From the NCBI GenBank assembly GCA_002304735.1, contig DBIU01000095.1:1-11868 (forward strand): a DNA stretch of 11,868 bases, in the 5' to 3' direction. Origin of the DNA: Ruminococcaceae bacterium UBA794 (GTDB taxonomy: Bacteria > Bacillota > Clostridia > Oscillospirales > Ruminococcaceae). How positions within the stretch are numbered: position 1 is the first letter of the stretch; every line of letters begins with the position of its first letter. Of the stretch, positions 5,601-11,868 are shown in pieces. A program made the position numbers and the translations under genes. The notes under the pieces were generated by a model. That model was not told the origin of the DNA. It did not search any database and worked only from the letters and a program-made list of their open reading frames with translations.

Positions 5601-6152
5601 TCAATTCTGTTCGCAAACGCCGTAAACGTCGGAATAGAGCAGGCGCTTTACATCTCGGAAATCGTCCTCGGAAAGCGGCTCGCCAAACGACATTATTTTC
5701 AGCTCGACGGGGTTTCCGTCCTTGCGGTAGGGCGGCTGTCGATAGGAATAGCCATTGAGAGCGAAGCCCAGCCTGTTATAGAAGCCGACGCGCCGCGCGG
5801 CAATTTCGTTCAGCTCGGGCGGCTCTGCTTCAAGAACAATCCTGCGCCCGTCAAATCGCTCGCAGAACCGTTTTATCATCTCCGCGCCAAGTCCTTTCCC
5901 GCGCAGTTCGCGCGCAATCGCAAAATGCTCGATGTAAACGCAGCCCGAAAGCGCCCAAAACGTCATAAACCCGATAACAGCGCCGTTTTCTTCCGCCGTC
6001 ATAACACCGAAAGCGGCCTTTTTCGCGATTTTTCGCTGCTCGTCACGGTCGCGGCGTTCGTCTTTCGGAAATGAATATTCCATAATATCATACAGCTCCG
6101 CGAAAGTTTTTTCGGGCATTTTGTTGTCATATCCGAATAATTTATACGTCAT
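5601..6152 (-). CDS. GNAT-family N-acetyltransferase
   Basis: This 183-aa cytoplasmic protein is predicted to move an acetyl group from acetyl-CoA to an amine; the acceptor is unknown. The acetyl-CoA pyrophosphate loop RGKGLG is at 84-89 after the strand VYIEHFAIA (72-80). LEAEPP (107-112) and RRVGFYNRLGF (120-130) give the later core strand and helix with the conserved Tyr125. The N-terminus carries the FPKDERR stretch (28-34) common in an uncharacterised clostridial GNAT group, and a C-terminal tail of about 25 aa extends past the core. The start is set by AAGGAGG, which overlaps the stop codon of the upstream lysozyme gene. The 9-base spacing implies co-transcription and probably coupling. 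A functional link to the lysozyme is not evident. Confidence 0.93.
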   Translation of the reverse strand: MTYKLFGYDNKMPEKTFAELYDIMEYSFPKDERRDRDEQRKIAKKAAFGVMTAEENGAVIGFMTFWALSGCVYIEHFAIARELRGKGLGAEMIKRFCERFDGRRIVLEAEPPELNEIAARRVGFYNRLGFALNGYSYRQPPYRKDGNPVELKIMSFGEPLSEDDFRDVKRLLYSDVYGVCEQN

Positions 6153-6161
6153 TTTTCCTCC

Positions 6162-6953
6162 TTACGGGCAACTCGAGCCGTTTTCGCCGCTTAAAATTCT
6201 CTCAACCTCGCGCTGAACCGCATAATAATCGTAACCCGCTTCGGTAAGCCGAATTTTTCGTTCCTCGCCGTTGCCCCAGTCGCCGCGTATAACCTCAAGC
6301 GCGACCTCGGTTATCGGCTTGAGCGGTGAAGTCGGCTCTCCGAAGCCGTTTAAGCCCGCGTTTTTGATGATTTCGGGATAGTTTATGTAGCAGTAATTCT
6401 TATCGACAATCGTCGGGACGCCGCTTACAGAGCCGCTTCCCGTGTACTGCCAGATACCGTAGTTCCCGCTGTAATTCAGCCTGTCGCCGTATTCCGCAAT
6501 CCACAGCGCATAAGCGTTCGCAACCTCGCGCGTGATATACGTCTGAACGAAAAATCTCGCCATATAAAGTCCCGTGAAATAGCCGCCGTCCTGCATTGTA
6601 TTGCAGAAATTCCGCACAAGCTCCGAGCAGAAATTCCTGCCCTTTGAGAACTGAAACGGCTCCTCCACGTCATAGAAAATCGGAAGCTCAAACTGCTTTC
6701 CCGCGATAACGTTCATACAAGCCGCCGCCTCGCCGAAAGCGCCGCTCACGCTGTCCGCGTAGCTGTACCAGTACGCTCCGACAAACAGTCCCGCAGCCTT
6801 CGCCGCAGCGTAATTTCTCTCGAAAAAGCGGTCCTTATTGACGGCGCTGTTTCCCCAGCCCGCGCGTATTATCACGAACTCGTTTCCCGCCTGTTTAACC
6901 TGTTCAAAGTCAATTTCGCCTTGATAAGACGAAACGTCAATGCCTTTAATCAT
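6162..6953 (-). CDS. GH25 lysozyme with C-terminal Cpl-7 domain, no signal peptide
   Basis: This 263-aa muramidase is predicted to cut the N-acetylmuramic acid-N-acetylglucosamine bond of peptidoglycan. The GH25 barrel spans about 1-195. It starts IKGIDVSSYQG with the conserved Asp6, has the catalytic pair in FYDVEE (Asp95, Glu97), and ends with GIWQYT (166-171) and VDKNY. Residues about 213-254 (EVALEVIRGDWGNGEERK..., then AGYDYYAVQ) match the Cpl-7 cell-wall-binding repeat of phage endolysins. The start at 6953 is chosen because GAGGAGG lies six bases upstream; an in-frame ATG at 6986 has no such site and lies inside a hairpin. There is no signal peptide, so release would need lysis, a holin or another route, as for endolysins. 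No other phage genes are nearby. It is transcribed with the downstream GNAT gene. Confidence 0.94.
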   Translation of the reverse strand: MIKGIDVSSYQGEIDFEQVKQAGNEFVIIRAGWGNSAVNKDRFFERNYAAAKAAGLFVGAYWYSYADSVSGAFGEAAACMNVIAGKQFELPIFYDVEEPFQFSKGRNFCSELVRNFCNTMQDGGYFTGLYMARFFVQTYITREVANAYALWIAEYGDRLNYSGNYGIWQYTGSGSVSGVPTIVDKNYCYINYPEIIKNAGLNGFGEPTSPLKPITEVALEVIRGDWGNGEERKIRLTEAGYDYYAVQREVERILSGENGSSCP

Positions 6954-7007
6954 AAAAAACCTCCTCAAATATAATGGCTTTTTCATTATATGTCAAGGAG
7001 GCTTTTT
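6954..7007 (-). terminator. pheST terminator whose 3' arm holds the lysozyme Shine-Dalgarno site
   Basis: On the - strand this long hairpin opens with an A-run and CCTCCT (7001-6996) and closes with AGGAGG (6965-6960) and six T residues (6959-6954). Three more pairs and a bulged C follow, then an inner 8-bp helix (6991-6984 with 6976-6969) and a 7-nt loop. It begins about 14 bases after the pheT stop. The closing AGGAGG is also the ribosome binding site for the lysozyme ATG at 6953. It can terminate on the + strand too, though no gene points at it from that side. Confidence 0.82.
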
Positions 7008-7014
7008 CTGTTAA
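6985..7014 (-). promoter_or_regulatory. Promoter of the lysozyme-GNAT pair, embedded in the pheST terminator
   Basis: On the - strand TTAACA (7014-7009) and TATAAT (6990-6985) are 18 bp apart. The predicted start, about 6978, falls in the hairpin loop. Transcripts from this promoter therefore carry only the second arm and a free ribosome binding site. An alternative pair, TTGACA (6996-6991) and TATATT, would start inside that site and is less likely. Confidence 0.6.
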
Positions 7015-7020
7015 TTTAGC

Positions 7021-9426
7021 TTATCTTCTCGCAGCGCCGAGCTTTTCCGCAAGACGCGCGGTGATTTTCTCCATTTCCGCGTCAGCCTGCTCGTCGGTAA
7101 CGTCCGCGTTATCCGCGAATGTTATCGAGAACGAAAGGCTCTTTTTACCGAAGCCGAGCTTTTCATTCTCATAGTGGTCGAACAGAACAACGTCGCTTAC
7201 CTTGTCGCTCGCCGCTCTGATTTCGTCCTCAACCTCGACGCAGAGCGTTTTCTTGTCGAGAGTAAGCGACAAATCGCGCTTGATTTTCGCGAAGCCGCTT
7301 GCCGCGGTGTACTTGATTTCCTTCTTGTAGAGCCGCTGAATGGCGCTGTAATCAAGCTCCGCGAGAATGACGTTCAAGTCGGATTTCTTGCCCTCGGCAA
7401 CGTTCAGATTGTCGATAACCTCGTATCTCAGCTTTCCGAGAACGCCGATATTCACGCCCTCGCAGAAGATTTCCGCGGTAATTCCGGGGTGCAGCCAGCT
7501 TCTCTCGCCGCGCTCAAAACGGAGCGAAAGCCCATTCGCAGCCGCGAACGCCTCGATATCCGCCTTAACCGTGAAGAACGTTTCGTCCGCGCCGAACGCG
7601 CCGAGGCAGAGGACCTTGCGCTCCTCGGGAGCTTCTGTGAGCGGAAGCGACTTCGGGAGATAAATGTTCGCAAGCTCGAAGAAACGTCCCTCGGAACGGT
7701 CGTTTTTAACGTTGTCCGCGATTACGTTTATCATACACGGCGACATAACCGTTCTCATAATCGAGAGATTGTCCGTGATAGGATTGAGCAGCTCGATTAC
7801 CGTTCTTTCGGGCGCGTTTTCGGGCAGCATAATCATATCAAGCTCGCGCTTCGAGTACATCGCGAGCGTCTGTATCTCGTAAAATCCGCGGGTGCAGAAG
7901 AATTTCTTCGCCGCAAGCTCCTTTGTCTGGAGGAAATTCAGTCCGCCGCCCGTAACCTCGGCTGTCTTGAGGAACGTCGGTATAACGTGGTCATAGCCGT
8001 ATTCGCGGATAACCTCCTCCGCGATATCCTGATAATTCTCAACGTCCTCGCGATAGCGCGGAACGGTGATTTCAAGCGTCGAGCCGTTCTCCGAAACGCC
8101 GAAAGCAAGAGCTTTGAGAATGTTAACAATCTCGCTCTGCGGAACCTCAATTCCAAGAACGGAATTTACCTTTTCAACGGTAACGGAGAACGTTCTCGGA
8201 GCGGTGTTTTCGCCCGCGGAAACGTCGAAGTGAGAAGCGCCGATTTTCGCCGCGCCAAGCTTTTCCGCAAGGCACAGCGCTCTCGCCATACCCATTTCAA
8301 CGCCGTATTCGTCGACGCCCTTTTCAAAGCGTCCCGCGGCGTCCGTGTGAAGTCCGAGCGCGCGCGAAGTCTTTCTTACGCTGTCGCGGCGGAATTTCGC
8401 GGATTCAAGAAGAATTTCGCTTGTCGAAGGCTGAATTTCGGAGTTAAGTCCGCCCATAATTCCCGCAAGTCCAACGCCCTTTTTCTTGTCGCAGATGAGC
8501 AGATTTTCGCTTGTGAGAACGCGCTCTTTTTCATCGAGAGTCGTGATTTTCTCGCCGTTTTCCGCGCGTCTTACAACAATCGACTTGCCGTCGAGCGTGT
8601 CGAGGTCGTAAGCGTGCATAGGCTGACCGATTTCAAGCAGAACGTAATTCGTGATGTCAACGATAGCGTCAATCGCGCCGAAACCGCATACGGAAAGGCG
8701 GCGCTTGAGCCACTGCGGGCTTTCAAAGTGCTTCACGTCATAGATATAGTGACCGAGGAAGCGCGGGCAGAGGTCCTTTGCGATAACGTCAACGGAGATT
8801 TCGCTTTTGGTTTTATCGGTGCAGGTATAGCTGTAATCAGGCTCTTTAAGCGGCTTTCTGAGGAACGCGGCAACCTCGCGCGCAATTCCCAGAACGGACT
8901 GACAATCGGGTCGGTTCGCGGTAATCGAGATATCGAAAACATAATCGTCCAGACCGAGATATTTCACGATATCCTCGCCTATGGGCGCGTCCTCGGGGAG
9001 TATGAGAATACCGTTTACCGAAGCGCCTTTAATCCAGTTGTCGTCAATTCCAAGCTCGCCGCCCGAACAGAGCATACCATAGCTCATCATATCCTTCATC
9101 TTGCGCGGCTGAATTTCAAGACCGCCGGGAAGCTTTGCTCCGACAACGGCGGCTGGGACCTTCGCGCCCTTGAAAACATTGTCCGCGCCCGTGAGAATGA
9201 GGTTGTCCTCGCCGAAAGAGCCGCAGTTGACGTGACAAATATAAAGGTGCGTTCCCTCGTATTTCTCAATGGAAGTAACCTCGCCGACAACGATTTTTTC
9301 GATGTCCTTGCCGAGATAAATCGTTTCCTCAACCTCAAATCCCGCTCCGAAAAGCTTTTCCACAAGCTTTTCCGTGGAAATATCTATATCAACGTATTCT
9401 TCAAGCCAGCTTTTTAATATCTTCAT
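7021..9426 (-). CDS. pheT: Phenylalanyl-tRNA synthetase beta subunit
   Basis: This 801-aa subunit forms the alpha2-beta2 enzyme that charges tRNA-Phe; it supplies tRNA recognition and editing. Domains in order: N-terminal B1 with MKILKSWLEEYVDID; the EMAP/OB-type tRNA-binding domain (about 40-150); the B3/4 editing domain (about 210-390), preceded by ITANRPDC (168-175); B5 (about 405-475); the catalytic-like core (about 490-690) with RGFYEIQT and LLNPITDNLSIMRT; and the C-terminal FDX-ACB anticodon-binding domain (about 708-800) with KRDLSLTLDK. Length is normal for bacteria and no defect is visible. AAGGAGG precedes the ATG, and pheS ends 12 bases upstream, so the two are co-transcribed under the T-box. 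Transcription is expected to stop at the hairpin right after the stop codon. Confidence 0.98.
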   Translation of the reverse strand: MKILKSWLEEYVDIDISTEKLVEKLFGAGFEVEETIYLGKDIEKIVVGEVTSIEKYEGTHLYICHVNCGSFGEDNLILTGADNVFKGAKVPAAVVGAKLPGGLEIQPRKMKDMMSYGMLCSGGELGIDDNWIKGASVNGILILPEDAPIGEDIVKYLGLDDYVFDISITANRPDCQSVLGIAREVAAFLRKPLKEPDYSYTCTDKTKSEISVDVIAKDLCPRFLGHYIYDVKHFESPQWLKRRLSVCGFGAIDAIVDITNYVLLEIGQPMHAYDLDTLDGKSIVVRRAENGEKITTLDEKERVLTSENLLICDKKKGVGLAGIMGGLNSEIQPSTSEILLESAKFRRDSVRKTSRALGLHTDAAGRFEKGVDEYGVEMGMARALCLAEKLGAAKIGASHFDVSAGENTAPRTFSVTVEKVNSVLGIEVPQSEIVNILKALAFGVSENGSTLEITVPRYREDVENYQDIAEEVIREYGYDHVIPTFLKTAEVTGGGLNFLQTKELAAKKFFCTRGFYEIQTLAMYSKRELDMIMLPENAPERTVIELLNPITDNLSIMRTVMSPCMINVIADNVKNDRSEGRFFELANIYLPKSLPLTEAPEERKVLCLGAFGADETFFTVKADIEAFAAANGLSLRFERGERSWLHPGITAEIFCEGVNIGVLGKLRYEVIDNLNVAEGKKSDLNVILAELDYSAIQRLYKKEIKYTAASGFAKIKRDLSLTLDKKTLCVEVEDEIRAASDKVSDVVLFDHYENEKLGFGKKSLSFSITFADNADVTDEQADAEMEKITARLAEKLGAARR

Positions 9427-9438
9427 CGAAATTCCTCC

Positions 9439-10458
9439 TTACGCTTTGAACTGCTCCAAGAAATCCATCTCGTTGCGGAAAAGAACGCCCATATTCGAGA
9501 TGCCGTATTTCAGCATTGTGATGCGCTCGATGCCTATTCCGAAAGCAAGTCCGGAGTAAACCTCGCTGTCAATTCCGCAGTTTTCGAGAACCTTCTTGTT
9601 TACAACGCCGCCGCCGAGAACCTCAATCCAGCCCGTGCCCTTGCAAAGCGAGCAGCCCTTGCCGCCGCACTCGAAGCACGATACGTCGACCTCGACGGAA
9701 GGCTCGGTGAACGGGAAGTAAGACGGGCGCAGGCGCGTTTTTACGCCGCTTCCGAATATCTCCTGAACAAACTTGTCCAACATTCCCTGCAAGTCGCAGA
9801 GCGTAATTCCCTTGTCAACGACAAGACCCTCCATCTGCGAGAACATCGGCGAGTGCGTCGCGTCGCTGTCCGAGCGGAAAACCTTTCCCGGAACGAGAAC
9901 CTTGATAGGCGGCTTGTGCGTATCCATTGTGCGGATTTGACCGGGGGAAGTGTGCGTTCTGAGAAGCAAATCCTCCGTCAGCCAGAAAGTATCCTGCATA
10001 TCGCGCGAGGGGTGGTCTTTAAGCACGTTGAGGCGCGTGAAATTATGGTCGTCGTCCTCGATTTCGGGTCCCTCGAATATCTCAAATCCCATTCCCGCGA
10101 AAACGTCAATCATCTGATGCTTTATAAGGGTAATCGGGTGAAGATTGCCCGGAGCGCGTCTGAGCGCGGGCAGCGTCACATCGACCGTTTCCTTTTCATA
10201 GCGCGCTTTCAGCTCAAGCTTCTTGATTTCCTCCTGCTTGCTGCGGTAAAGCTCCTGCGCCCACTCGCGAACCTCGTTCACGGCTTTTCCGAAAAGCGGC
10301 TTTTCCTCGGGAGCAACACTCTTCATTTCTTTCATCAGCCCCTGAATAACGCCCGCTTTTCCGAGATAATTCTGCCAGAACTCGGAAAGGGAAGCGCCGT
10401 CCCTAACTTCGCTGATTTTTGCCTTGACCTGTTCCTTGATTTCACTGAAATCCTTCAT
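9439..10458 (-). CDS. pheS: Phenylalanyl-tRNA synthetase alpha subunit
   Basis: This 339-aa catalytic subunit of cytoplasmic Phe-tRNA synthetase activates phenylalanine and transfers it to tRNA-Phe. An N-terminal coiled-coil arm (about 1-90) is followed by the class II core. Motif 1 lies around GFEIFEGPEIEDDDHNF (124-140), motif 2 spans THTSPGQIRTM through GKVFRSDSDATHSPMF (169-206), and motif 3 is GLAFGIGIERI (303-313). A four-Cys cluster CFECGGKGCSLC (261-272) typical of Firmicute PheS could bind zinc. An in-frame ATG at 10578 lies inside the T-box leader. The start at 10458 has AAAGGAG at proper spacing and gives the usual family length. pheT follows 12 bases after the stop. Confidence 0.98.
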   Translation of the reverse strand: MKDFSEIKEQVKAKISEVRDGASLSEFWQNYLGKAGVIQGLMKEMKSVAPEEKPLFGKAVNEVREWAQELYRSKQEEIKKLELKARYEKETVDVTLPALRRAPGNLHPITLIKHQMIDVFAGMGFEIFEGPEIEDDDHNFTRLNVLKDHPSRDMQDTFWLTEDLLLRTHTSPGQIRTMDTHKPPIKVLVPGKVFRSDSDATHSPMFSQMEGLVVDKGITLCDLQGMLDKFVQEIFGSGVKTRLRPSYFPFTEPSVEVDVSCFECGGKGCSLCKGTGWIEVLGGGVVNKKVLENCGIDSEVYSGLAFGIGIERITMLKYGISNMGVLFRNEMDFLEQFKA

Positions 10459-10486
10459 AAAACTTCTCCTTTCGGTTATTTGCAAT

Positions 10487-10528
10487 AAAAAATCCCGACA
10501 AAAAGCAAAATTTCGCTTTTTATCGGGA
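10487..10528 (-). terminator. T-box regulated terminator
   Basis: A 14-bp stem (10528-10515 with 10506-10493, one G-U) with an 8-nt loop and six T residues (10492-10487) lies between the T-box sequence and the pheS ribosome binding site. Confidence 0.93.
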
Positions 10529-10727
10529 CGAAAAATTTCCGCGGTACCACCCGTTTTCGGAGAAAACTCCGCTCTCAAAAGCCTTTTCGCGGCGAACGTC
10601 CCGCTTAGTTTCTCGCGGGCGGCTCCGGCGCTGAAATTCGTGGATTATCTTGGCGAGGCGCTCGCAGCCGTTGACGCCCTTCTCTGAACCGAAAATAACC
10701 CTCTACTTACACGCTTTCACAGCCTTA
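10487..10727 (-). promoter_or_regulatory. T-box leader sensing tRNA-Phe, controlling pheST
   Basis: The leader reads from about 10727 down to the terminator. The T-box sequence GGGTGGTACCGCGG (10552-10539) is nearly canonical. Stem I shows AAGTAGA (10708-10702) next to a 7-bp helix (10701-10695 with 10648-10642). Opposite lies the loop CGAATTTCAG with the Phe codon TTC at 10635-10633 as specifier, followed by the usual purine. The CGGG before the T-box (10553-10550) can pair with CCCG of the terminator's first arm (10527-10524), giving the antiterminator. In known T-boxes uncharged tRNA stabilises that form, so pheST would rise when phenylalanine charging falls. Confidence 0.95.
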
Positions 10728-10733
10728 TTGACA

Positions 10734-10762
10734 ATTATAGCACTTTTTTCGCCTTTTGTCAA
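10734..10762 (-). promoter_or_regulatory. Sigma-A-type promoter of pheST
   Basis: On the - strand consensus TTGACA (10762-10757) and TATAAT (10739-10734) are separated by 17 bp. Both hexamers are perfect. The predicted start gives a leader of about 270 nt containing the T-box. Confidence 0.93.
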
Positions 10763-10892
10763 GCGGTTTTCCTAAACACGGCGAACGCTTTTGTAATATT
10801 ATCTGCAATTATAAGCGGCGCAGCGTGAGCGTTTTCACGTTATATCGCGTGTGTTGTCTGACCGATAAACGAGAATTTTTGCTTTATATAAA

Positions 10893-11693
10893 TTATTTAT
10901 GCTGTAAAAAGTTATAAACTCTTTGATTGAAATCCTTAGCTTCTTCATAAGCGGCATGTCCTAAATTATCATACATAAAGATTTCACAACCAAGTTTTTT
11001 TGAAATTTCCAAAGAAGCCGATCCACTTACCACCTTATCCTGCATACCTCCAATTACAAATACCGGGCATTGAATTCTATCTAATTCATCATAAGCTTTA
11101 CAACTAAGGCAAGCTTTTGCCAATGCGATAAATCTTGGTGTATTCTTTGGCTTTTGCAAAACCGTTAATAATGACATAAACGGTTTGTATCGTTTCACAT
11201 AAATATCGGAATACATCTTTTCAGCCATATCTGTAATCAGCCTTTTCATATTATTCTGTTCTGTAATTTGAATCCAGTCATTGACTGTCCTTTCGACGGT
11301 TTCATTATTTTTCGAAAGTGTTACTGCGAGGACTAACTGATTTACTAAATCGGGTCTGTCTATTGCAAGATATTGAGCAATCATACCACCTTGTGATACA
11401 CCAAAGACATCAGCATTTGTAATCATTAATGTATCCATTGCCATTGCTATATCTGCCGCTAAGTCTCTTACTGTTATGTTATCGCTAATATCTTCTCTGC
11501 GGTCAAACATATAAATTTTATAATCTTTTGCGAAAATTCGATACATATAAGCCAATGAAAATGCTGCCCCTTTAATGCTGCGGGTGCTAAGACCTTGAAT
11601 CAAAATCAAAGGCTTCATTCCCTTTCCAAAAGTAATGTAATTCATCTGCATACCCTGTATTTCTAACAGTTGTTCTTTTGCATTATAAAACAT
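10893..11693 (-). CDS. Alpha/beta hydrolase
   Basis: This 266-aa cytoplasmic protein has the alpha/beta-hydrolase fold; the substrate (ester, lactone or other) is unknown. The likely oxyanion-hole strand is PLILIQGLS (28-36), the nucleophile elbow is GVSQGG with Ser100, the acid is Asp219 in GGMQDKVV, and the base is His246 in LGHAAYEE, all in the expected order. A helical cap lies about 128-200. The start is supported by GGTGGTGA about 7 bases before the ATG. The gene stands alone with its own promoter. Its base composition is clearly more A/T-rich than pheST next door, with many ATA, AAA and TTA codons, which suggests separate origin or recent arrival. No convincing terminator follows in the 130 nt before the pheST promoter, so read-through into that promoter is possible. 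Confidence 0.93.
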   Translation of the reverse strand: MFYNAKEQLLEIQGMQMNYITFGKGMKPLILIQGLSTRSIKGAAFSLAYMYRIFAKDYKIYMFDRREDISDNITVRDLAADIAMAMDTLMITNADVFGVSQGGMIAQYLAIDRPDLVNQLVLAVTLSKNNETVERTVNDWIQITEQNNMKRLITDMAEKMYSDIYVKRYKPFMSLLTVLQKPKNTPRFIALAKACLSCKAYDELDRIQCPVFVIGGMQDKVVSGSASLEISKKLGCEIFMYDNLGHAAYEEAKDFNQRVYNFLQHK

Positions 11694-11747
11694 AAAATAT
11701 TCACCACCAATTTCCGATTTATCGAGCGGTTTTGCCCGACCAAATAT

Positions 11748-11776
11748 ATTATATCACAACCGAGCGAATTTGTCAA
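11748..11776 (-). promoter_or_regulatory. Sigma-A-type promoter of the hydrolase gene
   Basis: On the - strand TTGACA (11776-11771) and TATAAT (11753-11748) are separated by 17 bp, both perfect. The -35 box begins inside the T-run of the terminator from the gene to the right, so one gene's end and the next gene's start are fused. Confidence 0.92.
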
Positions 11777-11813
11777 AAAAATCAAAGCCGCCGTATTTTC
11801 ATACAGCGGCTTT
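11775..11813 (-). terminator. Terminator of a - strand gene beyond the right edge
   Basis: A 13-bp stem (11813-11801 with 11796-11784, one mismatch read as G-U) with a 4-nt loop is followed on the - strand by seven T residues (11781-11775). It implies a transcript entering from the right. Confidence 0.88.
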
Positions 11814-11846
11814 GTAAAAAGCTTGATGTTCGGCGCGTTTTGGGGA

Positions 11847-11868
11847 TTTTACATCAACCCTGCCGCTT
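11847..11868 (-). repeat. Right copy of the 22-bp terminal inverted repeat
   Basis: This is the exact reverse complement of bases 1-22. Read on the - strand in the frame shared with the left copy it translates SGRVDVKSPKRA... and stays open to a TGA at 11801-11799, inside the stem of the adjacent terminator. As on the left, the repeat lies just upstream of a terminator reading inward. Confidence 0.85.

Noticed and set aside
6162..6953. Prophage remnant around the lysozyme
   Set aside because: No holin, tail, capsid, integrase or attachment site is visible; both sides are ordinary chromosomal genes.
6968..6996. TTGACA-17-TATATT as promoter of the lysozyme gene
   Set aside because: The spacing is good, but transcription would start inside the Shine-Dalgarno site. 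The TTAACA-18-TATAAT pair gives a usable leader.
7174..9417. 747-codon open frame on the + strand opposite pheT
   Set aside because: It is the mirror of pheT codon bias. It has no credible ribosome binding site or recognisable domain and covers a certain gene.
9853..10488. 211-codon open frame on the + strand opposite pheS
   Set aside because: It is an antisense shadow of pheS running into the T-box leader, with no domain.
9439..10578. 379-aa version of PheS starting at 10578
   Set aside because: The extra 40 residues would be translated from the T-box and terminator. The start at 10458 has a proper ribosome binding site and gives the family length.
10763..10892. Terminator for the hydrolase gene
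   Set aside because: Only a 5-6-bp hairpin (CGTGA/TCACG) without a T-run is present, so I did not call a terminator.

Overview
The window looks like a chromosomal stretch from a low- to mid-GC Gram-positive anaerobe, most likely a clostridial (Ruminococcus/Oscillospirales-like) gut bacterium. The support is strong AAGGAGG-type ribosome binding sites, sigma-A-type promoters with 17-18 bp spacers, a tRNA-Phe T-box leader ahead of pheST, a PheS carrying a four-Cys cluster, and lipobox and signal-peptide genes of Firmicute style. The taxonomic placement is inference from gene style only.

Left part, + strand (1-1464). A terminator for a gene outside the window is followed by a promoter preceded by three 11-bp-phased hexamers of OmpR/PhoP style. 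This promoter drives a class I SAM-dependent methyltransferase (198-959) that ends at its own terminator. Next comes a 505-nt gene-free AT-rich control region holding several perfect or near-perfect dyads, one strong promoter, a possible 16-codon leader ORF and two small hairpins.

Centre-left, + strand (1465-5554). This is a five-gene unit: a small secreted protein of unknown family (140 aa), a very stable GC-rich hairpin without a U-tract, a lipoprotein with a PepSY/YycI-like C-terminus, two six-helix ABC-2-type permeases, and an ABC ATPase of the BcrA/LanF type. The ATPase has Glu where the Q-loop Gln is expected, as in lantibiotic-immunity LanFEG exporters. The layout fits a secreted effector or peptide with a dedicated lipoprotein plus exporter for immunity or sensing. 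That reading is a hypothesis, but it is the best candidate for an undescribed system here. The unit ends at a bidirectional terminator shared with the convergent neighbour.

Centre and right, - strand (5601-10762). Promoter, T-box leader, pheS and pheT form a textbook phenylalanyl-tRNA synthetase operon. Immediately after pheT lies a large hairpin that appears to serve three roles. It is the pheST terminator, it contains the -10 element of the next promoter in its first arm, and its second arm contains the Shine-Dalgarno site of the next gene. That next gene is a GH25 lysozyme with a Cpl-7 cell-wall-binding domain and no signal peptide, followed by a translationally close GNAT acetyltransferase.

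Right end, - strand (10763-11868). About 130 nt in which I see no clear terminator are followed by an AT-rich alpha/beta hydrolase gene whose codon composition differs visibly from pheST. It has its own promoter abutting a terminator from a gene beyond the right edge. The first and last 22 bases of the window are perfect inverted copies of each other.
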